Positions 1-8,137 of a DNA stretch of 64,000 bases are shown piece by piece. The notes below the pieces were generated by a model, which saw only the letters and a program-made list of their open reading frames with translations, did no database searches and had not been told where the DNA came from. Source of the DNA: Marinobacter sp. HL-58 (GTDB taxonomy: Bacteria; Pseudomonadota; Gammaproteobacteria; Pseudomonadales; Oleiphilaceae). Within the stretch, counting starts at the first letter, position 1. Each line of letters begins with the position of its first letter. Position numbers and translations under genes: made by a program. Location: contig NZ_LIHP01000010.1 in assembly GCF_001314605.1 (NCBI RefSeq), positions 248,001-312,000 of the forward strand, written 5' to 3'.

Positions 1-932
1 ACCCCGCCCGCAAGACCAGGAAGTGGCAATATCTGGCGCTTGCGGGCGTCATTCTGATAACCCCCTTCTTCTTCATTGGCGGCCCCGGATGGACTGACGG
101 ACCACTGTACAAGTCTGCCTGGAATCTCGGCCATACCCTGTTTTTTGCCCTGCTGACCATCGCCATACAGCCCTGGCGGTTCCGGACCGGCTGGAGGCTT
201 TGGGGGCTTTCCACCCTCGCTGTGCTTTTCATAGGCCTGGGCATTGAGCTCCTTCAGTATGGGGCCAGCCGCGACATGGACTGGCGCGATGTCTACCGCA
301 ATCTGGTGGGCGTCTGGGCCGTACTGGCCTTTTACCCGCGAACGCCGAACACCGGGATCCCGCGGCTCGAGATCTGGTCTTTGCGAATCATCGTGGTGTC
401 GATGTTGATCCTTGAAGCGGGGCAAACCGCGAGGGTAGCCATCCAGCAATACCAGGTAAGCCAGTTACTGCCGGCACTCTACGATTTCAGCCAGCCCGAC
501 CCGTCATCGTTCTGGAAAGGCCCCGTCGAGCCGGTTTCAGACGATGCAGCAGGCAACCGCCCTGATGCTCTCAGGATATCTTTCTCCACCAGCCGCTATT
601 CCGGTGTTTCTCTTCACAATTTCCCCGGAGATTGGCGAGACTACAGCCAACTGGTGATTGTTCTTTATAACCCTCAGGATCACCCTCTGCCCCTGACCCT
701 GCGAATCAACGACGTTGCTCATGATCTGGGCGACAATGCCTACAATGACCGCTTCAACACCCGCCTTGTGCTGTCACCCGGACAAAACCGCTTCAGGCTG
801 GATCTGGATCGGATCAGGAACGCCCCTGCCGGTCGCAGCATGGATATGGAGTCGGTCCGGCGGCTGGGTATCTTCACCTCCAGTATGACGGAACCGAAAA
901 CCGCCTACCTGCGTGTTATCAGGTTGGAATGA
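1..932 (+). CDS. VanZ-like membrane protein, 5' end outside window
   Basis: The reading frame is open from base 3 to the stop at 932, so the gene enters from the left and its start is not visible. The first ~100 visible residues contain two or three hydrophobic segments and the VanZ-type pattern NLGHTLFF...GIELLQ...RDMDWRDVYRNLVG, in which polar residues sit between membrane helices. The C-terminal ~140 residues are soluble and look like a beta-sandwich (SRYSGVSLHNFPGDW, then alternating hydrophobic residues), perhaps a carbohydrate-binding-type module. VanZ proteins are poorly understood; some alter sensitivity to glycopeptides. No role is claimed here beyond the family. A GTG at 222 would give an artificially short protein lacking half the VanZ region. 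Confidence 0.75.
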   Translation, partial: PARKTRKWQYLALAGVILITPFFFIGGPGWTDGPLYKSAWNLGHTLFFALLTIAIQPWRFRTGWRLWGLSTLAVLFIGLGIELLQYGASRDMDWRDVYRNLVGVWAVLAFYPRTPNTGIPRLEIWSLRIIVVSMLILEAGQTARVAIQQYQVSQLLPALYDFSQPDPSSFWKGPVEPVSDDAAGNRPDALRISFSTSRYSGVSLHNFPGDWRDYSQLVIVLYNPQDHPLPLTLRINDVAHDLGDNAYNDRFNTRLVLSPGQNRFRLDLDRIRNAPAGRSMDMESVRRLGIFTSSMTEPKTAYLRVIRLE

Positions 933-1024
933 CGTATCGCCGCATTTGATCTACTATTGTCAACAATCGTATTCTGAAGACGCCTTCCGTTTACCGTGCA
1001 GTTTTCTCTTCCGTAGGCATTTGA

Positions 1025-1807
1025 ATGAAGTTGGTAATCGCGCAAATGGTTGCGCTGATATTTCTGGGATCGGCTCCTGCATTCGCGGAGGATAGTGAGC
1101 GGCAACTGAGTATCAGCGTTGGTGACTGGCCTCCCTTTTTCGTTGAGGATGAGCCCGGGCAGGGTAACGTCGCCAGGCTGGTGAAGGACATCTTTGCAGA
1201 ACAGGGTTATGAGGTAGAGTTTCACTTTCTGCCCTGGAAGCGCGCCTACCGGGAAGCGGCCGCCGGTAAACATGATGCAACCGCCATCTGGATGCGCGCA
1301 GCTGACCGGGAACAGGATTTTGTCTACAGCGACCCGGTCATGAACGAACGCTTTGTGCTATTCCACCGCAAGAATGCCCCTTTTGAATGGAGCCGCATGG
1401 CCGATCTTTCGGATCTCCGGCTCGGTGGCAGTATCGGTTACAGTTATGGATCAGATTTCGACAGGGCCGTGGAAAACGACGTCCTGAATGTGGAATGGGT
1501 GGCCTCCACAGAGCTCAATTTCCGAAGACTGTTGTTTGGACGTATTGATGCCTTTCCCGAGGAAATCAACGTTGGCTACTATATTCTTCGCAGGGAACTG
1601 GAGCCGGAAGAGGCGCGAAAGATTACGCATCACCCCAAGCCGGTTTCCGAAAATCAGAGCTTTCTGCTGTTCCCGGTGGATGAACCGGAAACGAAGCAGC
1701 TCCGGAAAGCGTTTAACCGGGGCCTGAAAGCATTTCGGGAAGACGGCCGCTACAATGCCTATTTCGACACCCGGCCCCAGGCTTCACTTTCGGAACCAAA
1801 CCGATAG
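1025..1807 (+). CDS. Periplasmic solute-binding protein (SBP family 3)
   Basis: 260 residues. A signal peptide (MKLVIAQMVALIFLGSAPAFA, cleavage near residue 22) precedes a two-lobed binding-protein fold of the polar amino acid ABC type: an early GDWPPF strand, LPWKRAYREAAAGKHDA and the FVYSDPVMNERFVLF segment are typical of the family. No ABC permease or ATPase lies beside it, so it is probably one of the orphan periplasmic sensors or binding proteins common in gammaproteobacteria, and the ligand cannot be read. It ends nine bases before the convergent M24 gene. A related but distinct protein lies at 18696-19481. Confidence 0.8.
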   Translation: MKLVIAQMVALIFLGSAPAFAEDSERQLSISVGDWPPFFVEDEPGQGNVARLVKDIFAEQGYEVEFHFLPWKRAYREAAAGKHDATAIWMRAADREQDFVYSDPVMNERFVLFHRKNAPFEWSRMADLSDLRLGGSIGYSYGSDFDRAVENDVLNVEWVASTELNFRRLLFGRIDAFPEEINVGYYILRRELEPEEARKITHHPKPVSENQSFLLFPVDEPETKQLRKAFNRGLKAFREDGRYNAYFDTRPQASLSEPNR

Positions 1808-1816
1808 CAAGGTCGC

Positions 1817-2995
1817 TCAGTCCAATTGCCAGGGGTTGGAGGTCAAGGGTTCTGCTCCGCTTTCTCCCACCAGAACCGTATCGCTGCAGCCGATACCCCA
1901 TAATCCGGGAATGCGCAGGCAAATGGGCAGATGGAAGACCATCCCCTGCCGGAACTCGGTAGTTTCACCACGGGCAATAAAGCCGGACCCTTCCACCCAT
2001 GACGGAGGAAACTGCGCACCCACGGTATAGCCGAATACCCCGGAGAAAAACACCTCACCAGCCAGCGGGGCCATGGCCTGCTCGGCAGCACGGGCGGCTG
2101 AATCAAACGTCCTGCCCGGCACCATCGCCCCTTTCAAGGCATCCACAACCCGGCGGCAGCCATCGAATACGGAGCGCATCCGCGCAGTGGGCTCACCCGC
2201 CACTACGGTACGCATCATGGGCGCGGTATAACGCTGCCAGACAGCGCCGAATTCCAGGAATACCGGATCGCCATCCTCCACCCGACAGCGCTTGTGGTTG
2301 GTATGAATCACACTGCTTCGCTGCCCCACGGTTACGATGGGCTGCATACTCATGAACTCACTGCCACCCGCCAACAGAGCCTGCGCCCCCACTGCCGCGA
2401 TGTCGTTGTCTGTCATCCCCGGCTGCACCGCGTTTGCCGCGGCTTGTATCCCCTGCCTGGTTATCTGGGCACTTTGCCTGAGGCAGTCAATTTCCGCGGC
2501 GGATTTTACAATGCGGATGGGTTTCAGCAGAGTGGAGGCATCTGCAAATTGTATGTCCGGTAATCGCTGTTTGAGCCCCGCCAGAACCCCCTGGCGCAGG
2601 GATCCGTGCCAGTAGTCCACCCCCACCACGGTGCCCTGCCCGCGCAGAGCCTGCGCCAGTGGGTCCAGTACATCGGCAATCCCCTCCCAGCGGTAACCGA
2701 GGACATTATCAACCCGGGTAGTGATCATGGCGGGGCCGGTTTCAATGGAGGGCACCTGCAGCGTCAGGGCATCGGCGGTTACCACCAGCGCCACGTGCAC
2801 AGACACCTCGAAGGTGCTGTAACCCGTCAGGTAGAAAAGATCGGACGGGTCCGTCAGCAGCAATGCGCCGACACCATCTTCAGCCATCCTGGTTCGGAGC
2901 TGTTCGAGCCGTTGGTCGTATTCACTCCGGGGAAACGGGCATTCCCGACCCCTGAGCTCTCTGGCCAGGGTTTTCTGGTAGGCATTAAAATCCAT
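1817..2995 (-). CDS. M24 pita-bread hydrolase lacking metal ligands, DoeA-like
   Basis: 392 residues with the creatinase/prolidase layout: an N-terminal domain (about 20-155) and a C-terminal pita-bread domain (about 165-390). The positions that bind two metal ions in aminopeptidase P and methionine aminopeptidase are changed. The first Asp is Glu248 (FLEFGAV), the second is Pro259 (YTAPMMRT), the GHG motif reads FGYTVGAQ, and the final Glu region reads GIGCSDTVLV. Loss of metal ligands is known in creatinase and in the ectoine hydrolase DoeA/EutD, and the MVFHLP...PGLWGIG segment resembles that branch. A C-N hydrolase acting on a small compatible-solute-like substrate is therefore more likely than a peptidase, but no doeB or ectoine genes are nearby. 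The start has a GGAG site about eight bases upstream. Confidence 0.7.
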   Translation of the reverse strand: MDFNAYQKTLARELRGRECPFPRSEYDQRLEQLRTRMAEDGVGALLLTDPSDLFYLTGYSTFEVSVHVALVVTADALTLQVPSIETGPAMITTRVDNVLGYRWEGIADVLDPLAQALRGQGTVVGVDYWHGSLRQGVLAGLKQRLPDIQFADASTLLKPIRIVKSAAEIDCLRQSAQITRQGIQAAANAVQPGMTDNDIAAVGAQALLAGGSEFMSMQPIVTVGQRSSVIHTNHKRCRVEDGDPVFLEFGAVWQRYTAPMMRTVVAGEPTARMRSVFDGCRRVVDALKGAMVPGRTFDSAARAAEQAMAPLAGEVFFSGVFGYTVGAQFPPSWVEGSGFIARGETTEFRQGMVFHLPICLRIPGLWGIGCSDTVLVGESGAEPLTSNPWQLD

Positions 2996-3072
2996 TGGAC
3001 AGTCTCCGAGCGGAGGAAAGGGTACTACTGGAGACTGGACCCAAACCGGCAGGTTTTCAAACCCGACCGGTT

Positions 3073-3891
3073 TTATCCTGGATTGAAAAACCGCACCAGC
3101 TGGCTGCCAACCGATTCAACGGGCTCGGTAATGGAGCGCTGGATGCTGTTGGTGACCACCCGGGTAAACGCTGAACCGGCGTCACTCTCAAGAAACTCAA
3201 TGTAGTCCTTGAGCTCGGAATTGCTCAGCTGCTGATAGGTATAGAGGTAACCGGTGTAGACCTGCTGCGCAACCATGCCCCGCAGCATGCCTCTCTGACT
3301 CTCAATCTTCTGCTGTAGCTGCTCGAAGGAGGCGCCTTTGTTGCCGTTGAATGCGGCCATGGCCGAGGCCAGGCCCAGCTGGACCGCAACCGTGGTATCA
3401 ACGGTGCTCTCGGTGGCGCGGGCTGCCCTGTCGAAACGCTCGAACAGCGTCTCCCGTTCGCTGCCTTCGTATTTCTCCTGCAGGCCCGCTGCGGCGGCCT
3501 CGACTTGTTTCCAGGCAGCCGGCCTGGAGGCCGCAACTTCCATACGGGATATCTTCTCGGCCAGGGGTGTTTCGTACCAGGAAAGCACTGAATTCAACTG
3601 CTGATCATCCAGGCCCTGATCCAGGTCCTCAACCACCTGGGCACGAATTTCCTCGGGACTGAATGCGTTACTGACAACACTGCTGACCGTATTGGCAACA
3701 AACGGCTCCACGCGGCCACTCTGCTTCAGCCCCTCACGAACGCCCTGGCTCATCATTGCCGGATACTGGGCAACGATCTCGTCAATGGGTGATGCCCGGA
3801 GCACTGAATCGGCCAGGGGGCCCGCCGTGGCGGAACCACACACCAGCAAAAGAAAAAGTAATGCCGGTTTAACTTGGGATAGTGCGCGCAT
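3073..3891 (-). CDS. Secreted DUF2059-type protein
   Basis: 272 residues starting at MRALSQVK. A signal peptide (hydrophobic ALLFLLLVCGSATA) is followed by a helical protein with two segments of the DUF2059 type: LNSVLSWYETPLAEKI near the first third and LKDYIEFLESDAGSAF near the C-terminus. The function of the family is unknown; members are periplasmic. The frame stays open upstream to 4632, but that extension lies antisense to the transglycosylase gene and would bury the signal peptide, so the start at 3891 is chosen. An imperfect AAACCGG/CCGGTTT hairpin sits just past the stop (about 3040-3072). Confidence 0.75.
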   Translation of the reverse strand: MRALSQVKPALLFLLLVCGSATAGPLADSVLRASPIDEIVAQYPAMMSQGVREGLKQSGRVEPFVANTVSSVVSNAFSPEEIRAQVVEDLDQGLDDQQLNSVLSWYETPLAEKISRMEVAASRPAAWKQVEAAAAGLQEKYEGSERETLFERFDRAARATESTVDTTVAVQLGLASAMAAFNGNKGASFEQLQQKIESQRGMLRGMVAQQVYTGYLYTYQQLSNSELKDYIEFLESDAGSAFTRVVTNSIQRSITEPVESVGSQLVRFFNPG

Positions 3892-4014
3892 GAACCTAGT
3901 ATCCTCTGAGATCGAAGGCTTGTTATGCCACGGGGCCATTGCCCCCTGCAAGCAAACCTGGCCGGCGTTTGATGACCATTTCGTAGTGTGGAGAAAGAGA
4001 GCCCTGACCTGCTC

Positions 4015-4704
4015 ATGAAGAAACGTCGTAACCAACTGAAAATCTGGAAGTCGCGGCTTCAATGGTACGGACTTCCATCGCTTGGCCTGACCATTGCGAT
4101 TGTCGCCACCCTGCGGTTCAGCCTGCTGGAACCCGACCCGCCGGCCAACTCGGAAAACGTCTGTGAGATTTTCCGGGAGCACCCGGTCTGGTACGACTAT
4201 GCCAGCCGCTCGAAAGAACGGTGGGGAACACCCATTGCCACCCAGCTGGCTTTCGTTTACTACGAATCGTCCTTTCGCAGCCATGCCCGGCCGCCCCGCA
4301 TCCGGCTGTTCGGTTTCATTCCCTGGAGCCGCCCGACATCCGCCTATGGTTACGCCCAGGCGCTGGACCCGGCCTGGAGCGAATACCTGGAGGCAAATGG
4401 CGACGGACTGTCTGTGGTGCGTACCAATATGAAACATGCGCTGGACTTCGTGGGCTGGTACAACCACCTGACCCACCGTGAGGTGGGTATTCCCCTGACC
4501 AGCCCTGAGAAACTCTACCTCGCCTATCATGAAGGCCGAACCGGCTACCAACGGCAAAGCTACCTGGCCAAGCCGGCGGTGATGTCGCTGGCCGAGCGGG
4601 TGGAAAACCGGGCTTTCCGTTACCACCGCCAACTCCAGACCTGCGAGGAAGAATTCCAGTGCTGGCGTTTCTATCAGTTCTGGCCGTTCTGTGGCGACTG
4701 GTAG
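4015..4704 (+). CDS. Membrane-anchored lytic transglycosylase (SLT-type)
   Basis: 229 residues from ATG 4015. A GTG at 3988 would add nine residues, and neither start has a clearly placed ribosome binding site. A single N-terminal membrane helix (about residues 19-38) is followed by a lysozyme-like domain: Glu84 in the YYESSF motif is the expected catalytic acid, and SAYGYAQAL matches the GLMQ-like second motif. Lytic transglycosylases cleave peptidoglycan to 1,6-anhydro-muropeptides, and this one is probably held at the outer face of the inner membrane. It is divergent from the DUF2059 gene and convergent with the LysR gene. Confidence 0.75.
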   Translation: MKKRRNQLKIWKSRLQWYGLPSLGLTIAIVATLRFSLLEPDPPANSENVCEIFREHPVWYDYASRSKERWGTPIATQLAFVYYESSFRSHARPPRIRLFGFIPWSRPTSAYGYAQALDPAWSEYLEANGDGLSVVRTNMKHALDFVGWYNHLTHREVGIPLTSPEKLYLAYHEGRTGYQRQSYLAKPAVMSLAERVENRAFRYHRQLQTCEEEFQCWRFYQFWPFCGDW

Positions 4705-4715
4705 CTAGTGGTAAC

Positions 4716-5612
4716 TCAGGCTGATTCGCCTTCCACACGCGGTGAAAGCTTTTCCAGCCGGGTGGTCAGGAACTCTTTAACGATCCGCACCCGTGCCATT
4801 TGCTGGGTTTCGTGATTGACCATCAGCCAGAGATCCACTCCCTCGCCCTCCAGAGGCGCAGACAGCCGTTTCAGCTCCCGGGTGCTGTCTCCCAGGTAAC
4901 AGGGCAGCGCGGCAAGACCGGCCCCGGCTTTCGACAGTGCATGCATGGCCTGAAGGCTGTTACAGCGAATAATGGACGATGCGTTTTTCAGGTGTTTACG
5001 GTACCAGCGCCCCGTGGCCAGGTGGCTGAAGCTTTCATCCGGCAGAATCCAGAGTTGTTGCTCCGGTGCGTTGTCCAGATCCATGTCCGGATGAAGCTTG
5101 CAGTAGGCCGCCGAGCCGTAGATGGCAGACTCGATGGTGCCGATACGCTCGCCTTCCAAGGTCGCCTGGGGTTTGTTGACCGGGCGCAGTGTCAGGTCAG
5201 CCTCCCGGTGGCTGAGGTTCAGCACATCGTTGTCGGTGAGCACTTCCAGCTCGATATCCGGGTATTCCCTGACCAGGTCGGCAATCATTGGGCTGATCAG
5301 CGCATTGACCATGGTATCGGTTGCTGCAAGCCTGACCTTGCCCACCGGTGCCGAATCCTGGCCCACCAGCTGGCGTTCCAGATTTTCCATTTCACCCGTC
5401 AGCCTTTCAGCCGCGCGGAAAGCGGTTTCGCCCACTGGTGTCAGCTGTAATCCATCACGGTTGCGTTCAAAAAACTGAACGCCAAGCTGCTCTTCCATCT
5501 GGTCCAGGCGGCGAAGCACAGTTGTCTGGTGCACACCCAGTATGTCACCGGCCTTGGCGAGGGTTCCGCCGATTGCCAGTGCGTGTATGTAACGAAGATA
5601 ATCCCAATCCAT
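4716..5612 (-). CDS. LysR-family transcriptional regulator
   Basis: 298 residues. The N-terminal winged helix-turn-helix (about residues 1-60) reads AKAGDILGVHQTTVLRRLDQ, followed by the linker helix (about 65-90) and a periplasmic-binding-protein-like effector domain (about 90-290). It is transcribed away from the small ORF at 5741, and the 128-bp gap contains inverted repeats suited to a LysR dimer. The most economical target is therefore its own promoter and the 65-residue protein. The effector cannot be read. Confidence 0.85.
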   Translation of the reverse strand: MDWDYLRYIHALAIGGTLAKAGDILGVHQTTVLRRLDQMEEQLGVQFFERNRDGLQLTPVGETAFRAAERLTGEMENLERQLVGQDSAPVGKVRLAATDTMVNALISPMIADLVREYPDIELEVLTDNDVLNLSHREADLTLRPVNKPQATLEGERIGTIESAIYGSAAYCKLHPDMDLDNAPEQQLWILPDESFSHLATGRWYRKHLKNASSIIRCNSLQAMHALSKAGAGLAALPCYLGDSTRELKRLSAPLEGEGVDLWLMVNHETQQMARVRIVKEFLTTRLEKLSPRVEGESA

Positions 5613-5623
5613 AACTACTGCAT

Positions 5624-5685
5624 ATTTGCAACATGAGTACGGAGTTTAACGTATTTAAGCTGCAAATAAGAAGCCGTATACTCAT
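5624..5685. promoter_or_regulatory. Paired inverted repeats between LysR gene and small ORF
   Basis: Two exact 7-bp inverted repeats interleave in the divergent intergenic region: ATTTGCA (5624-5630) with TGCAAAT (5661-5667), and ATGAGTA (5633-5639) with TACTCAT (5679-5685). This spacing fits a LysR tetramer bending DNA across two half-site pairs, but no binding data exist. Confidence 0.4.
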
Positions 5686-5740
5686 TTACATAGTCACCTA
5701 ACCAATATTTTTCAATTCACTAGATAAGGAGGAAGGCGCT

Positions 5741-5938
5741 ATGACTCAAGACCATATCGCAACCGTATACCCGCTGCCGTCCAGTATCCTCCACAACAGT
5801 ACTGAGGTCAGGCGCCAATATACCCAGGCTGCTGCAAAGCAGGCCGTTCAGGTAATCAGCCGTAAAATAAGTTCCTGGAGAAAAAAGGCAGCATCCGCAG
5901 CGCCGGAGATGCCCCAGATGATGCAGGGCGAGCACTAA
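5741..5938 (+). CDS. Small basic protein of unknown function
   Basis: 65 residues, beginning MTQDHIATVY. A near-perfect AAGGAGG site lies at about 5727-5733, well spaced from the ATG, and a strong intrinsic terminator follows at 5973, so this is a short single-gene transcript. The middle is amphipathic and basic (QAVQVISRKISSWRKK), and the end is rich in Pro and Met. There is no signal peptide or membrane helix. I do not recognise the family. Its position opposite a LysR gene suggests control by that regulator. Confidence 0.6.
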   Translation: MTQDHIATVYPLPSSILHNSTEVRRQYTQAAAKQAVQVISRKISSWRKKAASAAPEMPQMMQGEH

Positions 5939-5972
5939 GCCCGCAGCTGTAAGCGAAGACAGATTTCATCAG

Positions 5973-6010
5973 CACCGGTGGCCCTGAATAGTCAGGCCCA
6001 CCGGTGTTTT
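5973..6010 (+). terminator. Intrinsic terminator after the small ORF
   Basis: A 15-bp stem with one mismatch starts CACCGGTGG and closes CCACCGGTG around an ATAG loop, followed by TTTT and a partly T-rich stretch. It ends the transcript of the 65-residue gene and separates it from the convergent acyl-CoA ligase. Confidence 0.85.
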
Positions 6011-6021
6011 CGTTAGCGGGT

Positions 6022-7704
6022 TCAGAATTCCCAGATCACTTTCTGTTTCTTGCCGAACCACTCATCCATCTTGCGGTTGTAATAATCCTCGATCACATTC
6101 CGTTTGATCTTCATGGTCGGGGTCAGCATGCCGTTTTCCATGGTCCAGGGCTCTTTCACCACTACGACGAAAGCCAGTTTTTCATGGCCCTCGCATTCCC
6201 TGTTGACGGCGTCCAGTTCCGTGGCCAGTTCCTGCTCCAGCTCGTCGCGACTGCCACCGGCCTCCAGTTCTTGCCGCGCTTCTTCCGATAACAGCACCAT
6301 CAGGCATGGCTGTGGCTGATTGGCCCCGGCCACACACACCACTTCGGCTTTCGGGTGGTTGAACCGGTTTTCTATCGGCACCGGTACCACGTACTTGCCC
6401 TTGGAGGTCTTGAACAGGTCTTTTACCCGGCCGGTAATGCGCAGGAAACCCTCGCTGTCGATCTCACCCATGTCGCCGGTTTTCAGGAAGCCATCTTCGG
6501 TGATGTCCTCGCGGGTTTTTTCCTCATTCTTGTAGTAGCCAAGCATTTGCCCGGGACTTTTTACCTGCACCTCATCACCCTCAGCCAGGCGATGCTCGAC
6601 GCCCGGGTTGGTGACACCCACGGTACCGGGTTTCGCCGCACCGGGGCGATTGGCATGGGAATATCCGAAATTCTCGGACATGCCATACACTTCCAGCAGT
6701 TCCAGGCCCAGATTGCGGTACCAGGCGATGATTTCGCCAGACAGGGGGGCGGCGCCGGTCAGAGCCGCGCGGCAATGGTCGAGCCCCAGTTGCCTGAGCA
6801 CTTTCTTCTTCACCAACCGGTTAAGCAGCGGGATCTTGAACAGCACTTTCTGTTTTTTGGGCGGCAGCTTGGCATTAACGCCGAGGTAGAATTTCATCCA
6901 CAGCCGCGGCACCGAGAAGAACAGGGTCGGACGGGCCCGCTGCAGGTCTTCCTGGAAGGTTTCCAGGGAATTGGCGAAATAAAGATGGAACCCGTAATAC
7001 AGCGACTGGGTTTCCACCGCCGCACGCTCCGCCACGTGGGCAAGCGGCAGATAGGAGAGCATGCGCTCCTCCTGGTTGACCGGGAAGATCTGCTGCAGAC
7101 CATCGGCCACAGAAATCATGGTACGGAAACTGTGCATCACACCTTTCGGGCGGCCGGTACTGCCGGACGTGTAAACAATGGTTGCCAGGTCATCAGGGTG
7201 CGGCAGCTTTGGCTCCGCCGGCTCCTGGCTGGCGATGATATCCAGCCATTTGGGGGTATCATCACGGGGCGACAGTGGTAACGAGATGATCGGCAAGTCA
7301 TCGGGAATGTGGTCCTTGATGTCATTCCAGCCATCGGCCGTGCCGTCCATCTTCCCCAGGAACAGCAACTTCGCCTCGCTGTGCTCGAGAACATAGGCTG
7401 CGGTGTCACCGTTGAGCGTCGGGTAAAGCGGAACCGAAACGTGCCCCGCTGCCCACGTCGCCAGGTCACACAGAATCCAGTGGGCGCTGTTCTTGCCGAG
7501 GATGGCGATGTTGCTCCGTTCCGGAATATCCAGGGTGGCAAGGTGTGCGGCCATCCGGGAAACCTGATCCGCCGCCTGCTTCCAGGTGATGTCCTCGGTG
7601 GTTCCATCCGGGAACGGCTGGGTCAGATAAACCTTGTCGGGGGTGTGCTCTGCCCAGTAGTAAAGGCAATGGAGGGAGGTTTGCTTTGCACTGTCTACAG
7701 CCAT
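6022..7704 (-). CDS. AMP-binding acyl-CoA synthetase (long-chain type)
   Basis: 560 residues. It activates a carboxylic acid to its adenylate and then to the CoA thioester. The P-loop motif YTSGSTGRPKGVMHS lies near residues 172-186, the A5-type LEVYGMSE segment in the middle, and the hinge and C-terminal motifs (GFLKTGDMGEID, ITGRVKDLFKTSKGKYV) follow. A C-terminal MKIKRNVIEDYY segment matches FadD/FAA-type long-chain ligases. ATG 7704 has AAGGAG six bases upstream, so the TTG one codon earlier is not used. It is monocistronic, with a terminator-bounded 3' side. Chain-length preference cannot be inferred. Confidence 0.85.
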   Translation of the reverse strand: MAVDSAKQTSLHCLYYWAEHTPDKVYLTQPFPDGTTEDITWKQAADQVSRMAAHLATLDIPERSNIAILGKNSAHWILCDLATWAAGHVSVPLYPTLNGDTAAYVLEHSEAKLLFLGKMDGTADGWNDIKDHIPDDLPIISLPLSPRDDTPKWLDIIASQEPAEPKLPHPDDLATIVYTSGSTGRPKGVMHSFRTMISVADGLQQIFPVNQEERMLSYLPLAHVAERAAVETQSLYYGFHLYFANSLETFQEDLQRARPTLFFSVPRLWMKFYLGVNAKLPPKKQKVLFKIPLLNRLVKKKVLRQLGLDHCRAALTGAAPLSGEIIAWYRNLGLELLEVYGMSENFGYSHANRPGAAKPGTVGVTNPGVEHRLAEGDEVQVKSPGQMLGYYKNEEKTREDITEDGFLKTGDMGEIDSEGFLRITGRVKDLFKTSKGKYVVPVPIENRFNHPKAEVVCVAGANQPQPCLMVLLSEEARQELEAGGSRDELEQELATELDAVNRECEGHEKLAFVVVVKEPWTMENGMLTPTMKIKRNVIEDYYNRKMDEWFGKKQKVIWEF

Positions 7705-7724
7705 CAACGGCTCCTTATTGTTAT

Positions 7725-7754
7725 AGTCTGGAAACGCTTTATTTTTATCAGACT
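7725..7754. promoter_or_regulatory. Inverted repeat just upstream of the acyl-CoA synthetase
   Basis: AGTCTG (7725-7730) and CAGACT (7749-7754) form an exact inverted repeat centred about 35 bases upstream of the gene start, a plausible repressor site for a fatty-acid-responsive regulator. It is not an obvious FadR or PsrA consensus. Confidence 0.25.
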
Positions 7755-7856
7755 AAAGCATAGTACCTGTATTTGTGGTTTCCTCAAGCTTCACACACCG
7801 CCAGCTCACGTTGCCGCCAATCCGGGCAAATGCGACACGCCGCACATTATTAGTCG

Positions 7857-7868
7857 TGACATATGTCA
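7857..7868. promoter_or_regulatory. 12-bp palindrome, possible promoter/operator
   Basis: TGACATATGTCA is a perfect palindrome about 70 bases upstream of the 35-codon ORF. GTGACA (7856) followed about 16 bases later by TAAAGT could be a weak -35/-10 pair, which would place the palindrome on the -35 element. Confidence 0.3.
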
Positions 7869-7935
7869 GTCATGGTCTAAAGTGTTCTGGTAGGCGTAAA
7901 GAACAACAACAAACGTGGTTACTCTGGAGGTAGCT

Positions 7936-8043
7936 GTGAGAACAACAACCCGCTCGTCACTGATCTTTCCCGCCTGGGCCGTTATCTGCACCGGTGCAGT
8001 CGCGTTCCTCTACTGCGCATCCGCAGGGCTCTTGACCGCCTGA
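7936..8043 (+). CDS. 35-residue membrane peptide or leader peptide
   Basis: The GTG start is preceded by GGAGGT about eight bases upstream. The product begins MRTTTRSSLIFPAW and has one hydrophobic stretch (about residues 9-34), so it would be a single-pass peptide. It ends 94 bases before the GST gene, and a hairpin covering the GST ribosome binding site lies between them. It could be a free-standing small membrane protein or a leader peptide that controls the next gene. No family is recognised. Confidence 0.5.
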   Translation: MRTTTRSSLIFPAWAVICTGAVAFLYCASAGLLTA

Positions 8044-8094
8044 GTGGCCCACCCGGACAAGCTCCGGGGCTTCCGCCAGGGCATCTTGCAGCGT

Positions 8095-8129
8095 ACCCTT
8101 CCTTACCTCGTAAGCTAACAAGGAAGGGT
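8095..8129 (+). promoter_or_regulatory. Hairpin sequestering the GST ribosome binding site
   Basis: ACCCTTCCTT (8095-8104) pairs perfectly with AAGGAAGGGT (8120-8129). The right arm contains the AGGAAGG Shine-Dalgarno sequence of the gene starting at 8138. There is no T-run, so it is not a terminator. The likely effect is to restrict translation initiation unless the stem is opened. Confidence 0.5.
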
Positions 8130-8137
8130 TCCGCCCA

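Noticed and set aside
3040..3072. Hairpin after the DUF2059 gene as terminator
   Set aside because: The stem is imperfect and the required T-run is on the wrong side for the minus-strand gene.
3892..4632. N-terminal extension of the DUF2059 gene
   Set aside because: It would run antisense through the transglycosylase gene and bury a good signal peptide.
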